From Climacium dendroides (taxonomy: Eukaryota; Streptophyta; Bryopsida; Hypnales; Climaciaceae): a DNA stretch of 64,000 nucleotides. Shown here one piece after another: positions 23,876-35,009 of this stretch. Position numbers and translations under genes: made by a program. Where the stretch lies: contig OX467088.1 in assembly GCA_950106755.1 (NCBI GenBank), positions 9,346,001 through 9,410,000 on the forward strand, written 5' to 3'. The number at the start of each line of letters is the position of its first letter. Positions within the stretch are counted from its first letter, which is position 1. The notes beneath the pieces are model-generated. The model saw nothing but the letters and a program-made list of their open reading frames with translations. It was not told the origin of the DNA and made no database searches.

Positions 23876-24739
23876 TTCTATATTTCTAGGCACAAGCTTC
23901 TTGTGCTGTGGGGGTTCACATTGAAATATTTCTTTTCTTTTGCAGCTATTGAGCAACTTGTCTGAGGGTGTGTCGTCTTCTTTGAGGTATTCTGGGATAC
24001 TGTTAAGGTAATGACATGTGGATTTGTATTTTTTGCGGTGACATTTCATTTCAACTCTTCAGTTGCTACTTATTTCGCAGCGTACTTGTCAGCGTTATAA
24101 GTATTACGGTTTTAGGTGTAGTGTCCGTTTGTTTCCAGGTTACATATTGTGGAGAATGCGTTGTGTTATGGTTGTTCTTTCGACGCAGGTAGTTGCCAGC
24201 TGGGTATAGAAAGTTTCTGACGCATGCATGATTAACAAGGAAATTGAGGCTCTTCCATTTTGTGCCGGAGTGTTGTTGCAATTTGGAGACAACTACTGAG
24301 TGGTAATGGAAGTATTGTATAGTATTTCTCGAAGTGGACGTATACTTCGGCAGTTTCGAGACTCACCAAGTGATTGTCATCATTTGACGTAATGGAGGTC
24401 AGTTTTGGGTAAGTTACTCGCGGGTCTAATATCCGTCCTTGAAAGTTTAGATAACCGAGTCTGGGCGCAATGTGAAAGGTAGAGACAGAAGGTAGTCAGG
24501 AAATACCAGTACCTTGGTCCTTTTCTTCAAAACTGAAAGTGTCCGATGCCACAGACTTTCTCCAATTAGACACAGAATTACAGGAAATTTTGAAGAAAAT
24601 GTGGCGACCGCATTTGACAAGGTCTAGACTTACAAGCCATAAGGTTCCCTGAGTTTAGTGTTGCAGGAAGCGGTTATCTGCAATGTTCAACTCCAATTCT
24701 AACAAGACTCGGCTAGCATATTCTATGCATTGACAATTC
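23876..24739. other. TGD1 3' side and intergenic sequence
   Basis: Probably includes the TGD1 3' UTR (first few hundred bases). A GT immediately after the stop region and a TTGCAG at about 23940 could support an intron in the UTR. No other gene was seen. Confidence 0.4.
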
Positions 24740-25175
24740 TCAAGTTTCGATTTCGTGGGATTGACCTCTTTCTCGCTCGCTTCTGGCAATGTAGGCTTCC
24801 CTTCGGCAAGCCTTCTTCTGCTCACGTTGTTGCTCGGCGGAAGACAGAAATTTCAGTAAAGAGCAGTCATTAGCATCGTCGCGTACCATTTCAATGCTCA
24901 CTTATAGACTATTGGTAAAAATTGATTCCATGAATGATTTTAAAAACTAACTCGTGTTGATTTACCACCAAAAAGGCTGCACGTCCTCCAGAGACGCTTC
25001 CAGAGCCCAAATCCGATTCCGGATCTCCCAACAGCACAATATTCGAGTAGAATAAACAAATAATAAAGAGTACAAACCACTTACATTCTTCTTCCATTCC
25101 TTGAAGGCTTGTTCCTCCTTCCTAGTTCTTTCAGCAGTAACTTGCTCACGCGGGTACCGCAGATTATATGTTAGG
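24740..25175 (-). CDS. Exon-like pieces of an unrecognised gene (partial)
   Basis: Two minus-strand segments have good splice borders and non-repetitive, charged reading frames. Segment 25175-25085 has an acceptor (TTCTATGCAG) and a strong donor (GTAAGTGG). It reads YPREQVTAERTRKEEQAFKE and ends WKKN. Segment 24908-24740 has an acceptor (CCAATAG). It reads MVRDDANDCSLLKFLSSAEQ, continues with REQKKACRREAYIARSERE and stops at 24740. A middle exon near 25040-24965 is possible. I do not recognise the family. The frame between the pieces and the 5' end were not established, so it may be a small basic protein gene or a relic. Confidence 0.35.
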
Positions 25176-25640
25176 CTGCATAGAATAACCCCAATTCAAA
25201 TTTCAAAAGGCAAGACGACAACAATAACTAAAATCGCAGTGCTACCTCACTACAACTTCTATGCAGAGAAAGAACTGACTGCATCATTCACTTCTCGATA
25301 TCCACGTTTTTGATCGAAACCTTCCTTCACTCCATTGTGAGGTGCATCACTAAAAACGAGGATCACAGTATCACAGTATAGCCTTGAGCTTCAAAACTGA
25401 AACTCTTGCCTTGAGCATTGTTATTTTGATTTTTTTTAAATCATTAAATTTATCCTAACCTTTCCCATTATGTTTGAAGTTTGGTGTTTTTCCAAATTCA
25501 TTGATGGTCATTGTTAAAATGTAGGAATACAAGAAACCATAGGACGGTTCTAGTCAAAATATACTCATCCAACCTCAATATACCTTGATTGGTATGCTAT
25601 ATATTTTCACTACTTATGAATGAAAATTATTTTATTTTAT
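25176..25640. other. No gene supported
   Basis: AT-rich spacer between the exon-like pieces and the upstream region of the decayed kinase locus. It could contain a 5' exon of the unrecognised minus-strand gene. Confidence 0.35.
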
Positions 25641-25789
25641 TTTTCATAGATGAAATCACAAGTCTTGAAATGTTAATAAAACTTCAAAATTAATTCTAAT
25701 GAAAAAAGTTGAAATTATTGTGACTTCTTGGAGAACAAGTGAAATAAATACATATCGTATACAAAACGTATGTGACATCCTCTTCATGC

Positions 25790-26720
25790 TCGTACGTACT
25801 AAGTTGTTGTCGTTGTCGATGGTTTTTGATCCCATGAAAACCTGGAACAGTGCTTTCTCTCCTTTCGGGTCGATCCTCGTCGTGTCACCATAGCTAATTG
25901 AGCTCAAGGTGTCCATCCAAGACGAGCGATCAGCGTTTGGCCATGGCGCTCTTCTTTGATCGTATGTGGCATCCTCTTCATGCTCGTTCTAAATTGGTGT
26001 CGTTGTTGATGTCGACCGGTGATCGTTGACACCATGAAATCCTGGAACAGTGCTTTCTATCGTTTCGGGTTGATCGTCGTCGTGTCACCATAGTTGGTTG
26101 AGTTCAAGGTGTCCATCCAGTGATAAGCAAAAGTTTTTCATTGTAAGGCAGGAGCATCTAAGTCTCCACTTCTTGCTGGTAAGCATGGTTCCATTTATGA
26201 GACTGGTTTTGTTCTTAAAACGGTTTGAGAGCACAACAGATTATAAGATTCAACTCAATATCTGTAATGGTTTTTCTTTTTTGGACCTCTTTAATTGAGG
26301 ATGGTCCATCTTTGCATCCTAGGTATTGATGGCCAATTTTATTGCAATGTACAATTTGATGATGTATACACACTCTAGTTTAAAGGGCTTTTGGAGCTTT
26401 TTACACCATGGAAGAGCAAGAGCCTTTGAATAGTCCTTCTAGCATACTTTTTGAGGCAGGAGAGGGTAATGCTCATGCCATTTCAAGCAACATCCTATAC
26501 ATTTAGTTTTGGTTCATTGAATTGAGCCGGTTGTAAATGTGCATGTTTAGTAAGATTAGTATACTAGAAGCACTTCCTTAAATTGGTAAAATAAATCAAG
26601 GATCTATTCCAATTGATGAGTTTAGTTTGCATTTAATAAATGTGGTGAATGATGCTTAATGCATAGGTGCTTAATCTTGCAAAATGTGATTGAATCTATG
26701 TAGATGTTAACATTGGTGCA
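25790..26720 (+). repeat. Upstream region of the decayed kinase locus, with the module in two tandem copies
   Basis: Two tandem copies of the shared upstream module occur at about 25800-25920 and 25975-26125 (motifs CCTGGAACAGTGCTTTCT and GTGTCACCATAG). The same module lies upstream of the kinases at 16.2 kb and 47.0 kb. The rest, 26130-26720, is collinear with about 43.85 kb and 46.5-47.0 kb. It carries a degenerate acceptor just before the ATG at 26721. Confidence 0.6.
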
Positions 26721-27900
26721 ATGGAGAGCCTTGACTTATGTTTGAAGCTTTTAGAAGGTTGTCTTGAGGTAGAGCGGAAGATGCTTTCTTGAAATTTTAA
26801 CCAGGAGCAATGTGGATATCTTGTTGATAAACTTGATGTGTTCAAGTTGCATGGCCCTTATTTGATCTATCCCATTTCCAACATTGTGGTCTTGATTCTT
26901 CTTGGAATGTTACCAAGTGGGTTGGAATCTTCAAGCTCTTGTTGGCTTTGAGAAAGCAAATTGCAAACTTCATTGTTGTGGACTTCATATTCAAGATCTG
27001 CTTGGATGGAAGTTGCAATGACTCTTATAAGCATAGTAGAGTATGTGTCATCTCTTGGATTCAATTTGGAGTTGTGCAAGGTTTTGTTATCAAAAGGCAA
27101 ATGTGCAACAATGTGGTTTGACTTGGATTGAAGTGAATACCTTTAGTAGAGATGAAATTAAAATAGTGAAGGTTAAGGCCATTGTGGATAAAGAGTATTT
27201 ATTCAAGAAAGTGACATTAGAATCGAATATTTCAGATCTATTAAAGTATCTTCTTCAGAGACTTGTGAATGTTCATTCCAATCCCACTTATGATGAGGGC
27301 AATATTCTTTGCAAATTGTTTGTTTGATTGGTCTCAAGTAAGCACGAAGAGCAATTGGGAAGTGGTGCTTGTGCTAGTGTATACAAGGTAATGTGGTTAG
27401 GAAACCCAGTTGCCCAAAAGACATTCTTTGGTCCCGAGAATCCATTTTTCTTGAAGGAAGTGTAAATCATGTCTCAATTGTGCCATCCAAACATCACCTC
27501 TATGTTCTGTAGTATGATGAATAAGAAGAATTGTTCCATTATTATAGAATTGATGGATTGTGATTTGTTTGCCTTGATTCAAAGAAGATGCAGAGAGTAT
27601 AGTGATTTTCCTCCATTTTTCATTTTTGAATCAATAGACTTGATACTTCAAATTGCAAAAGGTGTGAATTATCTTTATATAAAAGGAATCATCTACAAGG
27701 ATTTGAAGTCTAAAAATATTTTTGTGAAGATGGTGAGAGTTGCCAAGTTGAAGATTGGGTATGTACAAGCCAAAATGGTGGATTTCGGTCTCTCCTAAGA
27801 CAAAAGAGCATAGTGCTACATATTCTTGCATGACTTACAATGAGGATACCAATTAATGGATGAGAAGATGGTGGCAAATAAAGTATGTGTAAATGAAAGG
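26721..27900 (+). pseudogene. Decayed kinase of the kinase-LRR family
   Basis: Starts with MESLDLCLKLLEGCLE like the 47-kb gene, then loses frame. Open pieces remain at 27043-27327 (helical region, KEYLFKKVTLESNISDLLKY), 27330-27465 (LGSGACASVYK-type loop) and 27469-27798. The catalytic loop reads YKDLKSKN instead of HRDLKSKN, an in-frame stop precedes MSQLCHPNITSMF, and DFG survives with a frameshift right after it. Sequence beyond the DFG segment is largely lost. It is clearly non-functional. Confidence 0.88.
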
Positions 27901-28169
27901 TATGTTTCTTCTTGTATCATCATTATCAATTGTTTTTTGCCTAATATGCGTGTGTCCTTTATAATTGGGTTTGTAACTACAATTGAGTTAAAAGCTTCTA
28001 AACACTAAGCTATATGATTATTTAGCAATGCCATGGTTAGCACAAAGAATTACTTTGGATTGAATTGCTTGCACAAGACATTATTCTAAAAGACATAGAA
28101 GTAAGATTTTGATTATAGATTCTCAAAAGGATTAGGGTGCTCAATAGAGGTAATAAATATCATGTGTTT

Positions 28170-30290
28170 TTCAACTATGAAGGTTGACATTCCATCATGT
28201 TGTTTGACCATTCTCAATATATGGAAATGTTTAAAACTGAAGGCATTGCCAAAGGAAATAGAGAACTTGACTTCTTTACCTACTTTCAATTTAGAAGAGT
28301 TTTAAAACTCGGAGGCATTGCCAAATCAAGTAGAAAACTTCTCTACTTCTTCCACTTTTAGTTTAGAAGAGTGTTCAAGCTTGAAAGCATTGCCAAAGGA
28401 AGTGGGGAATTTATCTTGGCTACTTTAACCTTGATGCTTGTTTCAGTTTAGGGGCCTTGTCAAAGGAAGTGGAGAACTTGTCTTCTTTGACCACTTTATA
28501 TTTGATATGGTGTTCAAAGTTGGCAACTTTAGGGAACTTGTCTTCTTTGACCACTCTCACTTTGGATCGTTGTTTAAGCTTGGCAATTTTGCCAAAGGAT
28601 ATAGGGAACTTGTCTTCTTTGACCATTCTAGATTTTAGTGGGTGTTCAAACTTGACAACCTTGCCAAAAGAAGTAAGGAGCTTGTTGTCTTTGACCACTC
28701 TATATTTGAGTGGATGTTCAAACTTGACAACTATACCAAAGGGCTTAAACTATTTGTCTTCCTTGACCACTCTATATTTGAGTTGATGTTTAAATTTGGT
28801 GGCTTTGTCAAAGGAAGTGGGGAACTTGTCTCCGTTGACTACTTTAAATTTGAGAGGGTGTATAAGCTTGGTGACATTACCAAGAGCTAGAAGTGGGAAA
28901 TTTTCTTTGATTACTCTAGATTTGACAGGGTTTTTAAGCTTGGCAGCTTTGCCAAAGAAAATGGAGAATTTGTCTTCTTCAATCGTTCTATATTTGACAT
29001 GGTGTTCAAATTTGATAGCTTTGCTAAAGGAAGTAGGGAACTTGTTTTTTTTACTAGACTAGATTTGAGTTGGTATTTAAGTTTAATAGCTTTGTCAATG
29101 GAAGTGGAGAATTTGTATTTATTTACTACTTTATATTTAAGTGGATATTCAAGCTTGGTAATTTTGCCAAATGAAGTTGGAAATTTGTCTTCTTTGACCA
29201 TTCTAGATTTAAAATGGTATTCAAGGTTAGTAGCTTTGCCAAAGGAAATGAAGAACTTGTCCTTTTTGACTACTTTAGATTTGAGATGGCATTCAAGCTT
29301 AGCATTTTTGCCAATAGAGGTGGGCAATTTATCTTCTTTAACTACTTTCAATTTAGGAGAGTGTTCAAGCTTAATAGCCTTATTAGAAGAAGTCAGGAAT
29401 TTGTCTTCTTTAACCACTCTAGATTTGATAGGGTGTTCAAGGTTGGTAGCTTTGTCAAAGGATGTGGAGAATTTGTCTTCTTTAACTACTTTCAATTTGA
29501 GAGAGTCTTCAAGCTTAGTGACTTTGCCCAAGGAAGCTGGAAACTTGTCTTTTTTGACCACTCTTGAATCTAAATATGACAAGGTATTCAAGCTTAGTAG
29601 CCTTACTAAAGGAAGCTGGAAATTTGTTTTTTTTTAACACTCTAGATTTAACAAGGTGTACAAGGTTGGTAGCTTTACTAAAAGATATGGGGAACTTGTC
29701 TTCTTTGAGTACTCTCAATTTGGGAGTGTTCGAGTTTGGTAGTCTTGCTAGAGAAAGTTAGGAACTTGTCTTCTAGATGATTTTGAATTGAATAGGTTAT
29801 TCAAGTTTGGTGGATTTATCAAAGGATGTGGAAAACTTGTCTTGTTGGACCACTTTCAATTTGAGAAAGTTCTAAAATTTGGAGGTCTTGTCCAAGGAAG
29901 TAGGGATTTTGTCTTCCTTGACTACTCTCAATTTGGTAGAATGTTCAAATTTAGTAGCCATGTACAAGAAAGTGGAAAACTTATCTTCCTTGACCACTCT
30001 CAATTTAAAGAAGTTATTAAGTTCGGAGGCCTTGTCCAAGGAAGTAGGGAATTTGTCTTTCTTGACCATTTTGAATTTAAAAGAATATTCAAACTTGGTA
30101 GTCTTGCCAAAAAAAGCGGAAAATTTGTCATCCATGACCACTCTCAATTTAAAAAGATGTTTAAGCTTGGCAACCTTACTAAAAGAAGAATTTATGTTCC
30201 TTAACTACTCTTGATTTCAAAAGGTTCAAGCTTGACAACAATCCCAAATGAAGTTGGAAACTTAAACATTTCTTCAATTCTCAATTTCAA
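28170..30290 (+). pseudogene. Decayed LRR part of the kinase-LRR pseudogene
   Basis: About 28 imperfect 72-bp units encode 24-residue LRRs of the form LPKEVGNLSSLTTLDLxxCSSL, spread over all three forward frames because of many indels. The longest open pieces are 28457-28786, 28999-29637 and 29879-30214. At the start, the frame ATGAAGGTTGACATTCC then TTGACCATTCTC is open and corresponds to the place where the 47-kb gene has a TGA. The closing sequence (CCCAAATGAAGTTGG near 30245) is shared with 52995 and marks the original 3' end. Units are diverged and no recent amplification is visible. Confidence 0.85.
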
Positions 30291-31180
30291 GGTTGGAAAT
30301 CCATGAGCCATGAGTATTAAAGTTTCAATTTATTAGAATGTCAATTTAATAACCACTTGTAATATATTATATTTAGAGTCTTAATTAAAATGAGACTTCA
30401 AATTGTTTCATTTCAATGAACATAGCCTTCTAAGGTAACACTATCCATTTCCTCTTGTCATTAGAGAAAATTAGATGCAAACATGATGTTCTAGGGACAA
30501 TTCCTCTTCCTCCCCTTGGAAAAATCAACAACCATTGACTTGAGTTCAAAAAAAATTCCTCACCCCTCCCAATGCCATTGATCTTTTAAAAAAATCAAAG
30601 CTATAAATGTCAAACAAACAATCTTGGCCATCCAAATATGGATGGATACAAAATACAGATGAATATACATATGAATATATATATATATATATATATATAA
30701 ACACATCTATGACAATGGAGGGGATTAAAATGCATAATAAATAATGAAAACTTGTTTGTCACAATGAGCTCAAAAGAAGTAGTTTATCACTATGTACCTA
30801 AAAAATGTAATCATCTTTTGGATATTAATATACTGTACAAAACTTGTGTGAGAACAAAGTTTGATTGGCTTAGTTATGAAAGTTAGATAATGTAGTTGTC
30901 AAAAGTAGGTCATTGTTTCTAAAAAACAATTATCTGGAATAGCCAAGCATGCATGTCATTATGAAGTAGCCTTCCAAAAGCCCAAAATTTTCTCTAATGC
31001 TAGAAACAAACATATTGCTTGTTATGATGCACTTTGGAAATAAAGAAGTGCATAAAAATGTTTGCACCTATCCTTTGAAACTCATCTATTCATTGGGAAG
31101 ATGTATGAGAATGAGTGGATTTAGTGCTTGTTCATGAATTTAATTGTTAGTTTATACTTATAGTTGTGTTAATCAAATCA
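30291..31180. other. Gene-free interval with an (AT)12 microsatellite
   Basis: A run of alternating AT lies at 30675-30699. No gene was seen. Confidence 0.5.
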
Positions 31181-31927
31181 ACTTAGGGCCACTTTACACT
31201 TAGAAATCAAGCCAATTTGATTTTTAAAAGGCCAAAATACTCACTTATGATTGGACAATAGATTGAAATTAGTCCAAATCCCTTTATACCTAGAGGTTGG
31301 GCCAATTTGGTAGAATGAATTTTTTTATTCAAAAAGACATGATTTGATTAGGCATGAATTTGATGAATTGCATACATTGAGAACGTAAAACCAATTCTTG
31401 GGCTTAAGGCCAATGCCAAATTTCAATTAAAATTTTTTTTTTGTAAATTTTTATTCAACAAATCAATTTTTTTGGATTTTGTGCAATCAACAATATAAGA
31501 ACCTCACATTTTATATGGTATTTCATAATTTTAGGTGACGTTATAATCTAGATGTTATATTGGACGTTATTATTGATATAAAAACACAAGTTGTACTACT
31601 GGACATCACCTAAAATCCATCACCTAAAATTATAAAACGTCACATAAAACATGTGTTTCTTATAGTGCAACTTGAAGGAAAATTGGCCCAACCTTTAGTT
31701 GTAAATTTGCCTTTAAAGAGGGAGAAAGGGGCTGAAATTTTCTAAATTTTATTGAAATAGCTTGGCTTTTTAGCCTCAAGGTCTTTATTTTTGGGAGAAT
31801 TGGCTTCCATTATAATCTTATTTTAATGAGTGGTTAAAGATAGCCTTAAATATAAAAAGAGATGAAATTTTGTGCAATTGACCTCGAAAAGAATTGGTTT
31901 GCGTTTTAGGTGTAAAGAGGACCTAAG
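31181..31927. mobile_element. TIR element (ACTTAGG...CCTAAG), host of a nested MITE
   Basis: The left end (ACTTAGGGCCACTTTACACT then TAG) is the imperfect inverted complement of the right end (GTGTAAAGAGGACCTAAG, ending about 31927). The similarity extends about 40 bases inward, to CCAATT. No coding capacity. A CACTA-like MITE sits inside it (31491-31667). Exact ends and target duplication are uncertain. Confidence 0.6.
31491..31667. mobile_element. 177-bp CACTA-type MITE, nested, TSD CAA
   Basis: The left end CAATATAAGAACCTCAC is the inverted complement of the right end (read inward CACTATAAGAAACACATG) with few mismatches. The repeat continues through ATAATTTTAGGTGA, so most of the element is a hairpin. 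It is flanked by CAA on both sides (31488-31490 and 31668-31670), the 3-bp duplication typical of CACTA elements. Non-coding. Confidence 0.8.
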
Positions 31928-33035
31928 CAACCATAAAATAGAAAAAATATTTTACATTTATTCTTAATTGGGGGAAGAAAAACATGGAACATAGACTTCA
32001 AAGGACCACTTCAACGTCTTGTGATGTCAAGTTAGGCATACAGAAGAACTAGGGAAATTCTTATCCTATAGTACAAATCATATCATTAATCCTTTTCCTT
32101 ATTTCTCTACCCTAGTAAATCCCTAAAAAAAATTTGTCTCCCTAGTGTTGCCTTTATTCAATAGAAATCTTTACTTGGGTAGGCTACAACTAATAGTTCT
32201 AGTAGTTCTACCCTAGACCCACCATTGTCCTATGTTCCTAAAAGGCCCTTCATCTCCCCTAAACAGCAACCTCTAGAACTTCAATTCCCCTCTTAATTTA
32301 TTTAGCACTTATTTGTTGGTAGTTCTCAAATTATGGTGTCTCCCTAGCTACATCCTATAAGCTTATGTACACAAAGATAATAAGATGAGACATTGCTCTC
32401 ATACATATGACGTTGTTTGTGCCTTTGGAATTACACTATGCTACATCATTTTGTTGTTGGAGTGTTTTACAAGAGAGAGATACAACTCCAAATGCTCTTG
32501 GATCCTCATGGCAATAAGGTATGTGCATTTAGGAATATATTTAAGTGTGACACTAAACAAGGTTCCCTTGATCATATTGCTTCATATTTGATTGGGTTTT
32601 GGTAGCACTTGCAAGCATTTCAATACATCTTAGTGTGTTGTTTTGGAATACCATGAAAGTGACTTTTGCATCTTCAAAGTAGTGTTACAAGTGTTCCTAA
32701 TTTCAAAAGGCTCTTGCATTTTGCTCATGTCTTCATCATACTGCAATAAAGCTTACTAGCCTACAAAAGTGGTGCAAAAAGTCACATGGTGCAATTGGGG
32801 GCTTCCATCTTATTTTAGTGAAAAAGGCAACAGTAGTGGTTTAATGATGGTCATCACCTTGTAAAAAAATATTAATTAGTATATATTAGGTGGAGGGATC
32901 AACTTAAGCTCTTTTAAAGATACCATATTTTATCTTGCAAATGCATCAATATTTGAATTTTTTTTCAAATGCATATATAAGTTTTATTATTCATGAGGTA
33001 TTAGAGTCTATGAGTGAAATTTCTTATTTATGTTG
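31928..33035. other. No gene supported
   Basis: Small open frames near 32385-32605 overlap each other and have no recognisable content. No element ends were seen. Confidence 0.4.
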
Positions 33036-33978
33036 AATTAACCCCTAAAGGATTTTGACTATGTTTTCACCAAAACCACTCCAAAACTGCCATTTCAAGT
33101 ACAAGTACCAAATTTTAGAAAAAAAAGCATTATTGGACACATGTAACCATAGGATCTTGTAGTACGCTGGTTTGAGAAGATGTGGAAAAAATTTCAAAAT
33201 TTTTCACCATGTAGATTGCAAGATATTAGTGTTTGAAATGACAAAAATCTTTTTTTTTGCCCTACCAAAAATCGGGCAATTGCACTTCATAAGGTCACAT
33301 TTATATGAAAAAATGTCCAAAATGGTGGTGCGTTTTTAAATTCATTCTTCAAGGCAAGTTGGATACATGTTTGAAAAAATTTGGATCATTTGGAATTGTA
33401 CAAGATATAGGAAAATAATAATAAGTACAAAGAAGTAGAGAATGATTCAAAATACTAAATTGTTAAGAATTCATTCATGGAATTGAAAAATGCCAATCCC
33501 AATGGTTGTAATGTTGTACTAAACAATCTACATCCAATGTTTTTATTTTTTGAATTTTTTTTGAAAAATGAGTTCAATAAAGGACTTCAAGTTTATTTTA
33601 GAGTAGAGATTCTATAACTACCTACAAACTACCCACAACTAAAAATCTTCATAACTTTCATCTCATTAATCAAAATGGAATGATTCAAAGCTTTCTACCT
33701 ATATATAAATATAGAGAACCAATTTCAAATTTTATTTCTTAAAAAAGTGATTTTTTCATATCTGTCCAAACTACCCGGCCTCGCAAAAAAATACATATCA
33801 TGCAATAACTTTTTAACCATGTAGTCTAAAGTTATGAAAATTGTTGGGCCTTAAAGCTACTCCTTGACCACATGCTGTGTGAAAATTTCAAAGAAAAAAA
33901 ATAAAAATTCCATTTGTAGTGAGCTGCCCCAAATATCTATAATGCCCCAAAAGGTGTTGGGGGCATTAGGGGTTAATT
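33036..33978 (+). mobile_element. Dispersed AT-rich repeat, copy 3, with terminal inverted repeats
   Basis: Starts AATTAACCCCTAA (33036-33048) and ends TTAGGGGTTAATT (33966-33978), an exact 13-base inverted repeat. The interior is collinear with 4799-5722 and 9042-9933. Probably a non-autonomous DNA transposon. The flanking TSD is unclear. Non-coding. Confidence 0.7.
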
Positions 33979-35006
33979 AATCAAATGAATCTTTAGCTCT
34001 ATAACTATATGAAGTGGTACATGTGTTATTCATCTAACTTTGTGTTGCTTGTTATTTTGTCACTGAATGATTTTATATGTAATTAGAGTTTGAATTGAAG
34101 CATGTATTCATTGCTTGAGGTATATTGCTTGTGCTAATATTATAATGGAATAAAAATAGAAATTGCATCCAATCCACTTTCATTTATGTTTTGTAAAATC
34201 ATCAAAATAGTTATAAATTTTTGAAGCTAGATTGATGATTTTAAAATGTTGTATCCCTACCTTTATAATTTTTGTTGTTGGTCCATTGAAGAATCCAATA
34301 TGAACCTTTGCTTTAGGACCCTTTACCTTCTTAGATTAGGAAGTGACATAGGTTTGACCTTTCAATTGGGAAACATTATCTTCAAGCATTAATTGTCATT
34401 ATGTTCACTTTGAACATTAGAACATCAACACAAATGGAGCAAAGGAATTTGAAGACTACACTTTTCTAGCTTCGATCTTATGTTTCAGAAATTTCCATCC
34501 TCAATTACAAGCTATGAGGTGTTTGTTAGGTGGAAAAGAAAATCATTAACAAATGACAAACACCTACCCAAATACTACCCATTTTTTTGTTGCAAGTTAT
34601 AATGCCTTCCTAAATTGATAATAATTTTTTTCCACACTTTTCCATGTATTTAATTATTGGTTTGAAATATTGATAGTTAGCTTTAGACTTTAGAAGGAAA
34701 CCTAAATCAACTATTACAATTTTATGTTGTCATTAATAAGAGATATGGTTATAATTTAGATAACTATTATAACGTTTTTATGATTCAATTTTTTGAAAGA
34801 TGGAATTTGAAAGTATGCACATAGGATGACCATGAGATTATATATGCTAGTGAAACAATTTTGATGCTATTTAGTGCAAATTTATATTTAGTCATGGTAA
34901 AAAAAAATGGATTTCAATGTATCAGAGGTGTAAATAATCTTTAGTTTTTATTAGAGTTGGATAAGGATTTGTAGATAAGTGAAAATGAACATGGTATTTA
35001 ACCCTT
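33979..35006. other. Gene-free AT-rich interval
   Basis: No reading frame, RNA gene or element boundary was supported. Confidence 0.4.
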
Positions 35007-35009
35007 TAA

